Below, piece after piece: positions 24,484 to 32,130 of a stretch of 64,000 nt of DNA. The notes below the pieces were generated by a model that was not told the origin of the DNA, did not search any database, and saw nothing but the letters and a program-made list of their open reading frames with translations. Origin of the DNA: Streptomyces mirabilis (GTDB lineage Bacteria > Actinomycetota > Actinomycetes > Streptomycetales > Streptomycetaceae); assembly GCF_018310535.1 (NCBI RefSeq), contig NZ_CP074102.1:5394001-5458000 (forward strand). The letters are read 5' to 3'. The translations under genes were made by a program, and so were the position numbers. Position 1 is the stretch's first letter; each line of letters opens with the position of its first letter.

Positions 24484-25062
24484 ATGGGTTCATGTCGACT
24501 CGCTCTCTGTGCGCGACTCACTCTCTGTGCCGGTGCGGTGCTCGCGGCGGCGTTCACTCCCGCCGCTTACGCGGCCGACGGCGGCGTCTCCGTCTCTCCC
24601 GTGTCCCCGGCTCCCGGCAGCGACATCCAGCTGCGGGCGCTGGGCTGTACGGGGACGACCGGTACCGCGGTCTCTACGGCGTTCGTCGCGGACGCGCGGC
24701 TCACCGGCCAGGGCGGGGTGCTCGTCGGTGACACCCGCGTCCGTTCGTCGGCCACGGCCGGTACCTACGAGGTCAAGGTCAGCTGTGACGGCCGCCAGGA
24801 CCGGGTGACCGGCACGGTCACGGTCGCCGCGCCGGGCGGTCCGACCTCCCTGAGGTCCGCCCTCGCCGTCCCGACCGGCCTGGCCTCGCCCGTCGCCCCC
24901 GTGCACGCGGGCGGCGGCGGCACCGCGCACTTCGCCTCCGTGGACGCCCGCTCGTCGAGCCCCGGCACCAAGCACGCGGTGATCGGCCTCGTCCTCGCGA
25001 GCGCCGCCGCGGTGGCGGTCGCGGTCCGCAGCGCGCGCCGGGGCCACGACACCCGAGACTGA
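24484..25062 (+). CDS. Secreted or membrane-tethered protein of unknown function
   Basis: 192 residues. A signal peptide (about 1-31, ending AAYA) precedes an Ig-like beta domain (SPVSPAPGSDIQLRALGC to YEVKVSCDG, with two Cys likely disulphide-linked) and a Gly/Ala/Ser linker. A C-terminal helix (HAVIGLVLASAAAVAVAV) and a basic tail follow. No LPxTG-like word precedes the helix. The next gene, 1 bp away, is a class F sortase, so this is probably its partner. GGAGG lies 6 nt before ATG 24484. Confidence 0.75.
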   Translation: MGSCRLALCARLTLCAGAVLAAAFTPAAYAADGGVSVSPVSPAPGSDIQLRALGCTGTTGTAVSTAFVADARLTGQGGVLVGDTRVRSSATAGTYEVKVSCDGRQDRVTGTVTVAAPGGPTSLRSALAVPTGLASPVAPVHAGGGGTAHFASVDARSSSPGTKHAVIGLVLASAAAVAVAVRSARRGHDTRD

Positions 25063-25063
25063 C

Positions 25064-25741
25064 ATGTCCGACGACATGCCCGAACACGGGCGTTCCTCCG
25101 GCGCCGGCCGGCTGCTGACCGGTGTCGCCTGGGCGGTACTGCTGCTCGGGCTGTGGCTGTGGGGCCGTGAGCTGACCGACGTACGGCAGGGGATATCGGC
25201 GCCGACGACGGGGGACATCGCGGCGGTCGGACGACCGCCCGAGGTACTGCTGCCGCCCGCGCTGAAGCCGCTGACGAACGCCGCGCCACAGCGCATCGAC
25301 ATTCCCTCGATGGGGGTGCAGGCGCCGGTCGTGGGCCGCGGGCTCGACGGGCAGGGGGCGATCGACCCACCGCCCTTCGACCAACCGGGCGTGGTCGGCT
25401 GGTACGCCGCCGGAGTGCGGCCGGGGGCGGCCGGGACCGCGCTGTTCGTGGGGCACGTCGACACCCAGACCCGGCCCGCGGTCTTCTACAAACTCAGCAC
25501 GGTACGGCCGGGGCAGACGGTCCGGGTGGTCCGCGACGACGGGACGGTCGCCGAGTTCACCGTGGACGACGTGCAGGTCTTCCCGCGCGAGCACTTCGAC
25601 GCCCGACAGGCCTACGGGCCACGGGAGTCGGGGCGGGCCGAGCTGCGGCTCGTCACCTGCGGCGGCACCTTCGACCGGGTGAGCCGCACCTACACCGCGA
25701 ACGTGGTCGTGTCGGCGTACCTCACGGGCCGCGGACGATGA
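25064..25741 (+). CDS. Class F sortase
   Basis: 225 residues. One membrane helix (about 18-33). Catalytic His131 in FVGHVDTQTRPAVFY, Cys199 in LVTCGGTFD and Arg208 in SRTYTANVVV. This arrangement and the short length fit class F sortases of actinomycetes, whose substrates are poorly known. The gene is coupled to the secreted protein upstream. Confidence 0.88.
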   Translation: MSDDMPEHGRSSGAGRLLTGVAWAVLLLGLWLWGRELTDVRQGISAPTTGDIAAVGRPPEVLLPPALKPLTNAAPQRIDIPSMGVQAPVVGRGLDGQGAIDPPPFDQPGVVGWYAAGVRPGAAGTALFVGHVDTQTRPAVFYKLSTVRPGQTVRVVRDDGTVAEFTVDDVQVFPREHFDARQAYGPRESGRAELRLVTCGGTFDRVSRTYTANVVVSAYLTGRGR

Positions 25742-25806
25742 ATCGGGTGACCCGCAGACGATGCGTCCGGTGACCGCGGCCGGTGCCCGGTCACCGGTTC
25801 CACCTG

Positions 25807-25848
25807 GCCCGGTCGGCGGCCCGCTCCCCCAGGAGCCGCCGACCGGGC
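25807..25848 (+). terminator. Strong hairpin after the class F sortase
   Basis: GCCCGGTCGGCGGC and GCCGCCGACCGGGC form a perfect 14-bp stem around a 14-nt loop. The rest of the 328-bp gap (25742-26069) carries the operator-like palindrome at 25932 and the promoter region of the GH6 gene. Confidence 0.75.
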
Positions 25849-25931
25849 TGGTCCTCGACCGCGCGCGCACGGGCTGCGGGAGTAACCCGGCGGTCGGCGC
25901 GGGAGGTTCTGGGTCCGTTTGAGGCAACTCT

Positions 25932-25949
25932 AGAACGTATGAGCGTTCT
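25932..25949. promoter_or_regulatory. Operator-like palindrome upstream of the GH6 gene
   Basis: AGAACG-TATGAG-CGTTCT is a perfect 6+6 inverted repeat about 120 bp before the GH6 start. It does not match the CebR cellobiose-repressor word that I know from Streptomyces cellulases. The binding factor is unknown. Confidence 0.4.
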
Positions 25950-26069
25950 GGCCTAGGACCCGTCCCCAGGGCTGTAACAGCTCACCGACAAGGGGTGGGC
26001 GATCTCGTGGGCGAGGCGCCACCTATGTCACGATTGACCCCAAGGACAGTGCACCCGAGGGGGAGTTGC

Positions 26070-27086
26070 ATGTACGGCAGTAAGGGGGCCGGGGCTCGGG
26101 CGTCCGTCGCGGTGGTGGGGGCGTTGCTGGTGCTCGCGGGGTGTTCCTCCGGGGGCGGCGGCGACAAGAGCGACGGTTCCGGTTCCAAGGTCACACAACA
26201 GCCCAAGAACTCCGACCCGTTCTGGGTCAACCCGGCGGGCAACGCGGCCGAGCAGGTCGCCGCGTACGTCAAGGCGGGCAAGAAGGACGACGCCGGGCAG
26301 ATCCGCAAGATAGCCGAACAGCCGACCGGCGAGTGGATCGGGCCGGAGAACCCCGAGCAGGAGGCGCGCGGTTTCACCGAGGCGGCGCAGCAGGCCGACC
26401 GGGCGGCCATCCTGGTCCTCTACAACATCCCGCACCGCGACTGCGGCCAGTTCTCGCAGGGCGGCGCGGCGGACGGCGACGCCTACAAGGCCTGGATCGA
26501 CGGGGTCGCCCGCGGCATCCAGGACCGGCCCGCCACGGTGATCCTGGAGCCGGACGCCATTCTGCACCTGGTCAACCAGTGCACTCCGGCACAGTTCCAG
26601 GAGGAGCGGTACTTCCTCCTCGAGACCGCGGTCACCAAGCTCAAGGCCCTGAAGAACACGAAGGTGTACCTCGACGCGGGCAACGCGGGCTGGGGCCACC
26701 CCGACCAGATCTTCCAGCCGCTGAAGCGGGCGGGCATCGACCAGGCCGACGGCTTCTCCGTCAACGTCTCCAACTTCTACTCGACCCAGGACTCCATCGC
26801 GTACGGCAAGCAACTGTCCGCGAAGGTCGGCGGCAAGCACTTCGTCATCGACACCAGTCGCAACGGAAACGGTCCCTACACGGCCGGCGACGCGGACGAG
26901 AACTGGTGCAACCCGCCGGGGCGCGCGTTGGGCGAGACCCCGACGACGAAGACCGCCGATCCGCTCGTCGACGCGTATCTCTGGGTCAAGCGGCCGGGGG
27001 AGTCGGACGGGGAGTGCAAGGGGGGGCCCAAGGCCGGTGAATGGTGGGCCGATTATGCGTTGAAGCTCGCAAAGGCCAGCGGCTGA
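26070..27086 (+). CDS. GH6-family glycoside hydrolase lipoprotein (endoglucanase, CslZ-like)
   Basis: 338 residues. Lipoprotein signal with LVLAGC (Cys25). The GH6 domain shows LVLYNIPHRDCGQFSQGG, VILEPDAILHLVNQC (catalytic acid region), YLDAGNAGWGHPDQI and HFVIDTSRNGNGP. GH6 enzymes cut beta-1,4-glucans. In S. coelicolor a GH6 gene lies beside glxA and is linked to the hyphal-tip glucan. Here it is 3.1 kb from glxA. There is no cellulose-binding module, so a role on self-made polymer fits better than cellulose feeding. GGGAG lies 5 nt before ATG 26070. Confidence 0.85.
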   Translation: MYGSKGAGARASVAVVGALLVLAGCSSGGGGDKSDGSGSKVTQQPKNSDPFWVNPAGNAAEQVAAYVKAGKKDDAGQIRKIAEQPTGEWIGPENPEQEARGFTEAAQQADRAAILVLYNIPHRDCGQFSQGGAADGDAYKAWIDGVARGIQDRPATVILEPDAILHLVNQCTPAQFQEERYFLLETAVTKLKALKNTKVYLDAGNAGWGHPDQIFQPLKRAGIDQADGFSVNVSNFYSTQDSIAYGKQLSAKVGGKHFVIDTSRNGNGPYTAGDADENWCNPPGRALGETPTTKTADPLVDAYLWVKRPGESDGECKGGPKAGEWWADYALKLAKASG

Positions 27087-27102
27087 GCCGACCGCATTTG
27101 GT

Positions 27103-27127
27103 TTCAAACGATACCGTATCGAATGAA
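27103..27127. promoter_or_regulatory. Operator-like palindrome before the MarR gene
   Basis: TTCAAACGATAC-C-GTATCGAATGAA is an inverted repeat with 10 of 12 pairs, 23 bp before ATG 27150. It shares the words GATA, GTATyGAATGA with the site at 28490, which suggests one regulator for both. Confidence 0.6.
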
Positions 27128-27149
27128 TGGACGGCTGTACTGTGGCCTC

Positions 27150-27635
27150 ATGACCGCCGACGTTCCTCACGGAACCACCGCCTCGCGTGTGACCGACCGC
27201 CCCGGGGACGCCTCGCCTTTCGCTCTCGGCCTGCTGCTGCGCCGGGCGCACTGGCGCGCGGCCGCGGTGATGGAGGAGGCGCTTCGGCCGCTCGGCATCG
27301 AGTTGCGGCATTTTGCCGTGCTGATCGTGTTGATCGATCGCGGGCCCACGGTGCAGCGGGACTTGGCGGCGGCGACGGGGTCGGACAAGGCGGGAATCAT
27401 GCGGGTCGTGGACGACCTGGAGCGTAAGGGGCTGGCCGTGCGCAAGTCCGTTCCGGGGGACCGGCGGGTGCGGGCGGTGGAGATCACGCCTCAGGGCGTC
27501 GAGCTCTTCGACGCAGCACATGTGGCGGCGGAGCCGCTGGCCGAGCGTCTGGTTGCCGAACTGGGGCCCGGCGAGCCCGAGCAGCTGACGGATCTGCTGA
27601 CCCGGTTCGCCCATCCCGCGGGCGGCGAGGCGTAA
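27150..27635 (+). CDS. MarR-family regulator
   Basis: 161 residues. The winged helix (about 35-105) contains ELRHFAVLIVLIDRGPTVQRDLAAATG and KAGIMRVVDDLERKGLAVRK in conserved order, followed by the wing VPGDRRVRAVEITPQG. MarR proteins repress as dimers and release DNA on binding phenolics or quinones or on thiol oxidation. No Cys is visible in the part read, so ligand sensing is more likely than redox switching. The azoreductase gene converges on it. An in-frame ATG at 27123 is a less likely start. Confidence 0.85.
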   Translation: MTADVPHGTTASRVTDRPGDASPFALGLLLRRAHWRAAAVMEEALRPLGIELRHFAVLIVLIDRGPTVQRDLAAATGSDKAGIMRVVDDLERKGLAVRKSVPGDRRVRAVEITPQGVELFDAAHVAAEPLAERLVAELGPGEPEQLTDLLTRFAHPAGGEA

Positions 27636-27762
27636 GCGCGCCGCATGACGGTTGCCTGCCCCACCCGCGCAGTCCCGGAGTCGCGAAATCACGGGACGCA
27701 TTCACGCTGGGGCCGTGTGACGTCCCGGGGCGAGGCGTCACACGGCGTCCAGGGCCCGGGGG

Positions 27763-28413
27763 TTACGCGGCGAGGCGCTCCGCGAGTTCCTTGCCCTTGG
27801 TGGTCGCGTCCTCGAAGGCGCGCTCGCGTGAGGCCTCGTAGAGGGGGACCAGTTCGGACATGGCCGGGTTGCGGGGGGCGCTGGTGAGTTCCGGGACGAT
27901 GAAGTCGAGGTCCAGGCCGAGCATGCCCTTGAGGACGGCCTCCAGGTAGTTCTGGACGTACTCGTAGCCCTCGCGCGGAGTGCCCGGCGCGTAGGAGCCG
28001 CCGCGGCTGGCGACGACGGTGACCGGGGTGCCCTGGGCGGAGGGGGTCTCGCCCGCGGTGCGGCCGAGCAGGATCACGTTGTCCAGCCATGCCTTGAGGG
28101 TCGACGGGATCGAGTAGTTGTACATGGGGGCGCCGATCAGGACGGCGTTCGCCTGCTCCAGCTCCTCGATGAGATTCACGCGCGCGGCGAACGCGGCGGA
28201 CTGCTCCGGGGTGTGTTCGGACGGGGCGGCGAAACCGGCGGTGTGGGCGGCGGCGGTGATGTGCGGGACGGGGTCGGCGGCGATGTCGCGGTAGATCACC
28301 GTGCCCTCCGGGTGCTGTTCTTCCCAGGCCTTGCGGAAGGCGTCCGCGACCGAACGGGACGAGGACGCCTCGCCGGGGAACACGGACGAGTCGATGTGCA
28401 GCAGCGTGGCCAT
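27763..28413 (-). CDS. azoR: FMN-dependent NADH-azoreductase
   Basis: 216 residues. A flavodoxin-like fold opens LLHIDSSVFPGEASSSRSVADAF, followed by GAPMYNYSIPSTLKAWLDNV (FMN-binding loop) and VVASRGGSY. AzoR enzymes reduce azo dyes and quinones by two electrons. GGAG lies 7 nt before ATG 28413; an ATG 12 nt upstream is also in frame. It diverges from the nitroreductase across a shared palindrome. Confidence 0.88.
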   Translation of the reverse strand: MATLLHIDSSVFPGEASSSRSVADAFRKAWEEQHPEGTVIYRDIAADPVPHITAAAHTAGFAAPSEHTPEQSAAFAARVNLIEELEQANAVLIGAPMYNYSIPSTLKAWLDNVILLGRTAGETPSAQGTPVTVVASRGGSYAPGTPREGYEYVQNYLEAVLKGMLGLDLDFIVPELTSAPRNPAMSELVPLYEASRERAFEDATTKGKELAERLAA

Positions 28414-28489
28414 GGCTTTCTCCAAAGAGCAGTGCCCGAGGCGGGGAACCAGGGGCTGAAGATCCGTACTCAGCGATAGTCAAACACGA

Positions 28490-28511
28490 GATAGTATTGA
28501 ATGATACTGTC
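28490..28511. promoter_or_regulatory. Shared operator between azoreductase and nitroreductase genes
   Basis: GATAGTAT-TGAATG-ATACTGTC is an inverted repeat with one mismatch in 8, centred in the 139-bp divergent region. It matches the palindrome upstream of the MarR gene in GATA-GTATTGAATGA apart from a 2-nt gap, so the MarR protein probably controls all three promoters. Confidence 0.6.
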
Positions 28512-28552
28512 GTGACTGTAACGGAAATGAGCATCGAGCAGATCGGAGGTGG

Positions 28553-29227
28553 GTGATCTTGGACGTCTATGAGGCGGTCGCGAGCCGCCGGGCAGTGCGC
28601 GGATTCACCGACCGGCATGTCCCGAGGGAGACGCTGGAGCGCGTGCTGTCCGCCGCGGCCTGGTCACCGTCCGCATCGAACCTCCAGCCGTGGCGCGCCT
28701 ACGTGCTGACCGACCGGCCGCTGGCCGAGCTCAAGAAGCGCGCCGGCGAGCGCCTGGCCGCGGGCGACCCCTGGGACGAGCCGGAGTACGAGCAGTACCC
28801 GCCCGCGCTGAAGTCCCCGTACCGCGAACGCCGGTCCGCCTTCGGTGAGCAGCGCTACGGCGCACTCGGTATTCCGCGCGAGGACCTGGAGGCGCGCCAG
28901 AGGGCCGCTTCCGCGAACTGGGACTGCTTCGGTGCGCCCGCCGCCCTGTTCTGCTACATCGACCGCGACCTGGGCCCGGCCCAATGGTCCGACGTCGGCA
29001 TGTATCTGCAGACCGTCATGCTGCTGCTCCGCGCCGAAGGGCTGCACAGTTGCACGCAGATGGCATGGGCGAAGTATCACAGGACCGTCGCGGAGGTCCT
29101 GTCACCCCCGGACGAGCTCATCCTCTTCTGCGGCATGTCGATCGGGTTCGAGGACGTCACGGTGGGATACGCCCGTACGGGCCGGGTGCCACTCGAAGAG
29201 ACGGTCACGTTCGTCGACGGTTGCTGA
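28553..29227 (+). CDS. Nitroreductase-family FMN oxidoreductase
   Basis: 224 residues. N-terminal VYEAVASRRAVRGFTDRHVP binds FMN phosphate, then AWSPSASNLQPWRAYV, and later DVGMYLQTVMLLLRAEGLHSC in the family pattern. It reduces nitro groups, quinones or enones with NAD(P)H. GGAGG lies 3-4 nt before the GTG at 28553. It is followed after 97 bp by the NmrA-like gene. Confidence 0.87.
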   Translation: MILDVYEAVASRRAVRGFTDRHVPRETLERVLSAAAWSPSASNLQPWRAYVLTDRPLAELKKRAGERLAAGDPWDEPEYEQYPPALKSPYRERRSAFGEQRYGALGIPREDLEARQRAASANWDCFGAPAALFCYIDRDLGPAQWSDVGMYLQTVMLLLRAEGLHSCTQMAWAKYHRTVAEVLSPPDELILFCGMSIGFEDVTVGYARTGRVPLEETVTFVDGC

Positions 29228-29324
29228 CACCGTCCGCCTTCAGTCGGTCGAAGCGCCGTTCCTTGCCGTACACACAGTGGTTCATATGTCATATTGCGGA
29301 CACAATTCCAACGAAAGGCGTGTC

Positions 29325-30053
29325 ATGAAGATCGCGGTCATCGGCGGTACCGGACTGATCGGGTCGCAGGTCGTCAAGAATCTGAACGCCGCCGGACACG
29401 AGGCGGTACCGCACTCGCAGTCGACCGGAATCGACGTCATCAGCGGCCAGGGACTGGACGAGGCGGTGGCGGGAGCCGACGTCGTCGTCAACCTGACGAA
29501 CTCCCCGACCTTCGACGAAGCCTCCCCGGCCTTCTTCCAGACCTCGATGGACAACCTTCTGGCCGCGGCCCGGAAGGGCGGCGTCGGCCACTTCGTCATC
29601 CTCTCGATCGTCGGCACGGACCAGGTGCCGGAGCTCGACTACTACCGTGCCAAGGCGCTCCAGGAGAACATCCTTGCGGCCGGGCCGATCCCCTACTCGA
29701 TCGTCCGGGCGACGCAGTTCATGGACTTCATGGACGCCGTCCTGTCCTGGACCGCCGACAGCGACACCGTCCGGTTGCCCGCCACGCCGATCCAGCCGAT
29801 CGCCTCCAAGGACGTGGCCGACGCGGTCGCGGAGGTCGCCGCGGGCGCCCCGCTCAATGGCGTTCGCAACATTGCCGGCCCCGAGATCTTCGCCCTGGAC
29901 GAGCTGGGCCGGATCACCCTGTCCCGCAAGGGCGACAACCGTACCGTCGTCACCGACCCCACCGCCGGCATGTTCGCCGTCGTCAAGGGCGACGTCCTCA
30001 CCGACAAGGACGCTCACCTCGCGCCCACTCGATACGCCGACTGGCTCTCCTGA
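29325..30053 (+). CDS. NmrA-like NAD(P)-binding protein (atypical SDR)
   Basis: 242 residues. Starts KIAVIGGTGLIGSQVVKNL, the dinucleotide-binding motif, then VVVNLTNSP and VGHFVILSIVGTDQVPELDYYRAK. The YYRAK word stands where SDR enzymes carry Tyr-x-x-x-Lys. The family includes quinone reductase-like and redox-sensing proteins, which fits the flavin enzymes next to it. AAAGG lies about 5-9 nt before ATG 29325. Confidence 0.8.
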   Translation: MKIAVIGGTGLIGSQVVKNLNAAGHEAVPHSQSTGIDVISGQGLDEAVAGADVVVNLTNSPTFDEASPAFFQTSMDNLLAAARKGGVGHFVILSIVGTDQVPELDYYRAKALQENILAAGPIPYSIVRATQFMDFMDAVLSWTADSDTVRLPATPIQPIASKDVADAVAEVAAGAPLNGVRNIAGPEIFALDELGRITLSRKGDNRTVVTDPTAGMFAVVKGDVLTDKDAHLAPTRYADWLS

Positions 30054-30140
30054 CTCGCTCGCGCCCTCTCGGGCGCGCGGACCGCAGAGAGCCCGGGATC
30101 GGAAACGTTCCCCTTCGCGGCCAAGAACGAGCATTCAAGC

Positions 30141-30170
30141 GGGGGCGCCCTTCTCGCGAAGGGCGCCCCC
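30141..30170. terminator. Bidirectional terminator between NmrA-like gene and glxA
   Basis: GGGGGCGCCCTTC-TCGC-GAAGGGCGCCCCC is a perfect 13-bp stem with a 4-nt loop between converging genes. Confidence 0.85.
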
Positions 30171-30192
30171 GGTCACGTACAACTCTCAGAGA

Positions 30193-32130
30193 TCACGGCA
30201 CCTTGACCCACTGCGCCTTGCTCGGGGTCCCCTGGTCGTCCGTCACGAACAGCATGTACCAACCGGACTCCACGAGATTCCGGTTCTTCGGCACGGTCAC
30301 CGTGACCCCGTTCTTGGTCTTCTTGAAGTCCAGCGCGATGGAACGCTGGTCGACGTCGGTGACGTGCGTGGACGCGCTCGGCCGGATCAGCCGGGCCGTC
30401 CTGATGGTCGACGCGTGCTGCGAGGTGAACGTCGCCGAGCCGCCGCGCGCGATCGTCTTCGGACCGCCCGTCAGATCGGGCCGCGAGTCCCGGTAGAGGT
30501 ACGGCGGCGTGTAGATCTCGATGCGCTGCTCGAACGTGGCCGGTTTGGTGTTGGCCTTGTCCGCGTAGAGCGAGTTGGAGCCGAAGAACATCACCCGGCC
30601 GTCGGGCAGCAGGATCGAGCCCGAGTGGTAGTTGCGGCCCACCAGCGGATCGGCGACCCGGTCGAAGGTGTTCGACTTGGTGTTGTAGATCCGCGCCTGG
30701 AGGATGTTGGAGGCGCTGCGCCCCCGGTAGTCCTCGGAGCCACCGGAGACGAGGACGGTGTCGTCCGGCAGGATCGAGGACTGCGGGTAGCGGGTGCCCT
30801 TCTCCAGCTCGGGCCCGTCCACGAACCTCGGGCTCTTGTCCTTGAGGTCGATCAGCCGGGTCTTCTTGCTGGACAGCTTGGACTCGCCGACCCCCCCGCC
30901 GCCGATCACCATGTACTTCTCGTCCTGCGCGGGCGGCAGCAGCACCGTGCCGGACGTCTCCATCATGTTGGGGTCGCTCAGGCCCGGCAGCTTGGTGAAC
31001 TTGTTGGTGGCCACGTCCCAGATGCCGGGGTCGCGGCCCACGTTGTCCGGTCCGTAGCCCGCGTTCGAGCCCGAGTAGAACATCTCGCCGTTCTGCATCA
31101 GGGAGATCGCGGGGTAGGTCGGGAACTGGCGGATTCCCTTGGTGTACGTCCACTTCTTGGTCTTCGGGTCGAACACCTCGTTCTTGCCCGGGACCAGCTG
31201 GCCGATCTCGTCCAGACCGGAGAGGCTGAGGATCTTGCCGTCGCTCATGGTGGTGAGCGTCGGGTACCAGCGGGCCTCGTTCATCGGGTCGACCTTGATG
31301 TACTTCTCGGCGACCGGATCGAACTCGTACGCGTCCCGGATGCCCTGGAAGTCCTTCTTGTCCAGGGCGAGCTTCTGTGCGATGCCGTAGGTGTTGCGGG
31401 CGTCGGCGCCGGTCAGACCCTGGATGCGGTAGTTGTCCTGGGTGCCCGTCTCGTACTTCTGGCCGCTGCGCTGTGCCTCGACGTAGATACGGCCGAGGCC
31501 CGGGTCGTTGCGCAGGAACTTGCCGGTCGCCTTGTCGAAGACCTTCGTCGCGCGCGGGACGAGCACCGGGTCCTTGGAGACGAACGTCTTGCCGTTCTCC
31601 TTGCCGGTGAACTTGGTGCCCGCGGGCAGCGTGATCGGCTTGTCCGGGTTCTCGTTGTGGACGACCATCAGGCCGCCCGCCTTGGTGACGTCACCCTTCA
31701 GGGTCTCGTACCGCTTGGTGCCGCCCGCGATCAGCAGATTGCCGTTGGCGAGCTGGGTGTGGCCCGTGCAGAACAGGTCGGCCGGCGTCGGGATCTTCTT
31801 GATGGTGCCCTTGACCGGGTCCCAGATCCGCGTGTCGAACTTCTTCGCGTCGAAGTTGTCCTGGTTGTTGCCCGAGCCCGCGATCAACAGGATCTTGCCG
31901 GTGTGCAGCAGGGCCGCGTGGATGGTGTTCTGTCTGTACTCCTTGGGGAACTGGATGATGTCCCAGTGCCCGTTCTTGGCCTTGTACTCGGGCTTGTTGA
32001 TCGTGTAGTCGTGGTATTTCTCCGTGCTGAAGCGGTACACCCACGGCCCGTTCATCCCGGCCAGCGCGAGCACCACCGCCCCGCCTATCGCAAGACGACG
32101 AGCACGGCGGCGACGGGCACCGTCTTTCAT
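30193..32130 (-). CDS. glxA: GlxA, copper radical (galactose/glyoxal-type) oxidase
   Basis: 645 residues. One membrane helix (about 13-27) tethers a kelch beta-propeller and a C-terminal early-set domain (AA5 family). Copper-site residues visible: Cys121 in DLFCTGHTQ (the thioether Cys), Trp288 in NEARWYPTL, Tyr501-His502 in GRNYHSGS and His589 in STHVTDVDQR. I did not assign the cross-linked Tyr. In S. lividans and S. coelicolor GlxA oxidises the glycan made by CslA at hyphal tips and is needed for copper-dependent aerial growth. The ATG overlaps the cslA stop as ATGA. A C-terminal domain ending KAQWVKVP matches the family. Confidence 0.93.
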   Translation of the reverse strand: MKDGARRRRARRLAIGGAVVLALAGMNGPWVYRFSTEKYHDYTINKPEYKAKNGHWDIIQFPKEYRQNTIHAALLHTGKILLIAGSGNNQDNFDAKKFDTRIWDPVKGTIKKIPTPADLFCTGHTQLANGNLLIAGGTKRYETLKGDVTKAGGLMVVHNENPDKPITLPAGTKFTGKENGKTFVSKDPVLVPRATKVFDKATGKFLRNDPGLGRIYVEAQRSGQKYETGTQDNYRIQGLTGADARNTYGIAQKLALDKKDFQGIRDAYEFDPVAEKYIKVDPMNEARWYPTLTTMSDGKILSLSGLDEIGQLVPGKNEVFDPKTKKWTYTKGIRQFPTYPAISLMQNGEMFYSGSNAGYGPDNVGRDPGIWDVATNKFTKLPGLSDPNMMETSGTVLLPPAQDEKYMVIGGGGVGESKLSSKKTRLIDLKDKSPRFVDGPELEKGTRYPQSSILPDDTVLVSGGSEDYRGRSASNILQARIYNTKSNTFDRVADPLVGRNYHSGSILLPDGRVMFFGSNSLYADKANTKPATFEQRIEIYTPPYLYRDSRPDLTGGPKTIARGGSATFTSQHASTIRTARLIRPSASTHVTDVDQRSIALDFKKTKNGVTVTVPKNRNLVESGWYMLFVTDDQGTPSKAQWVKVP

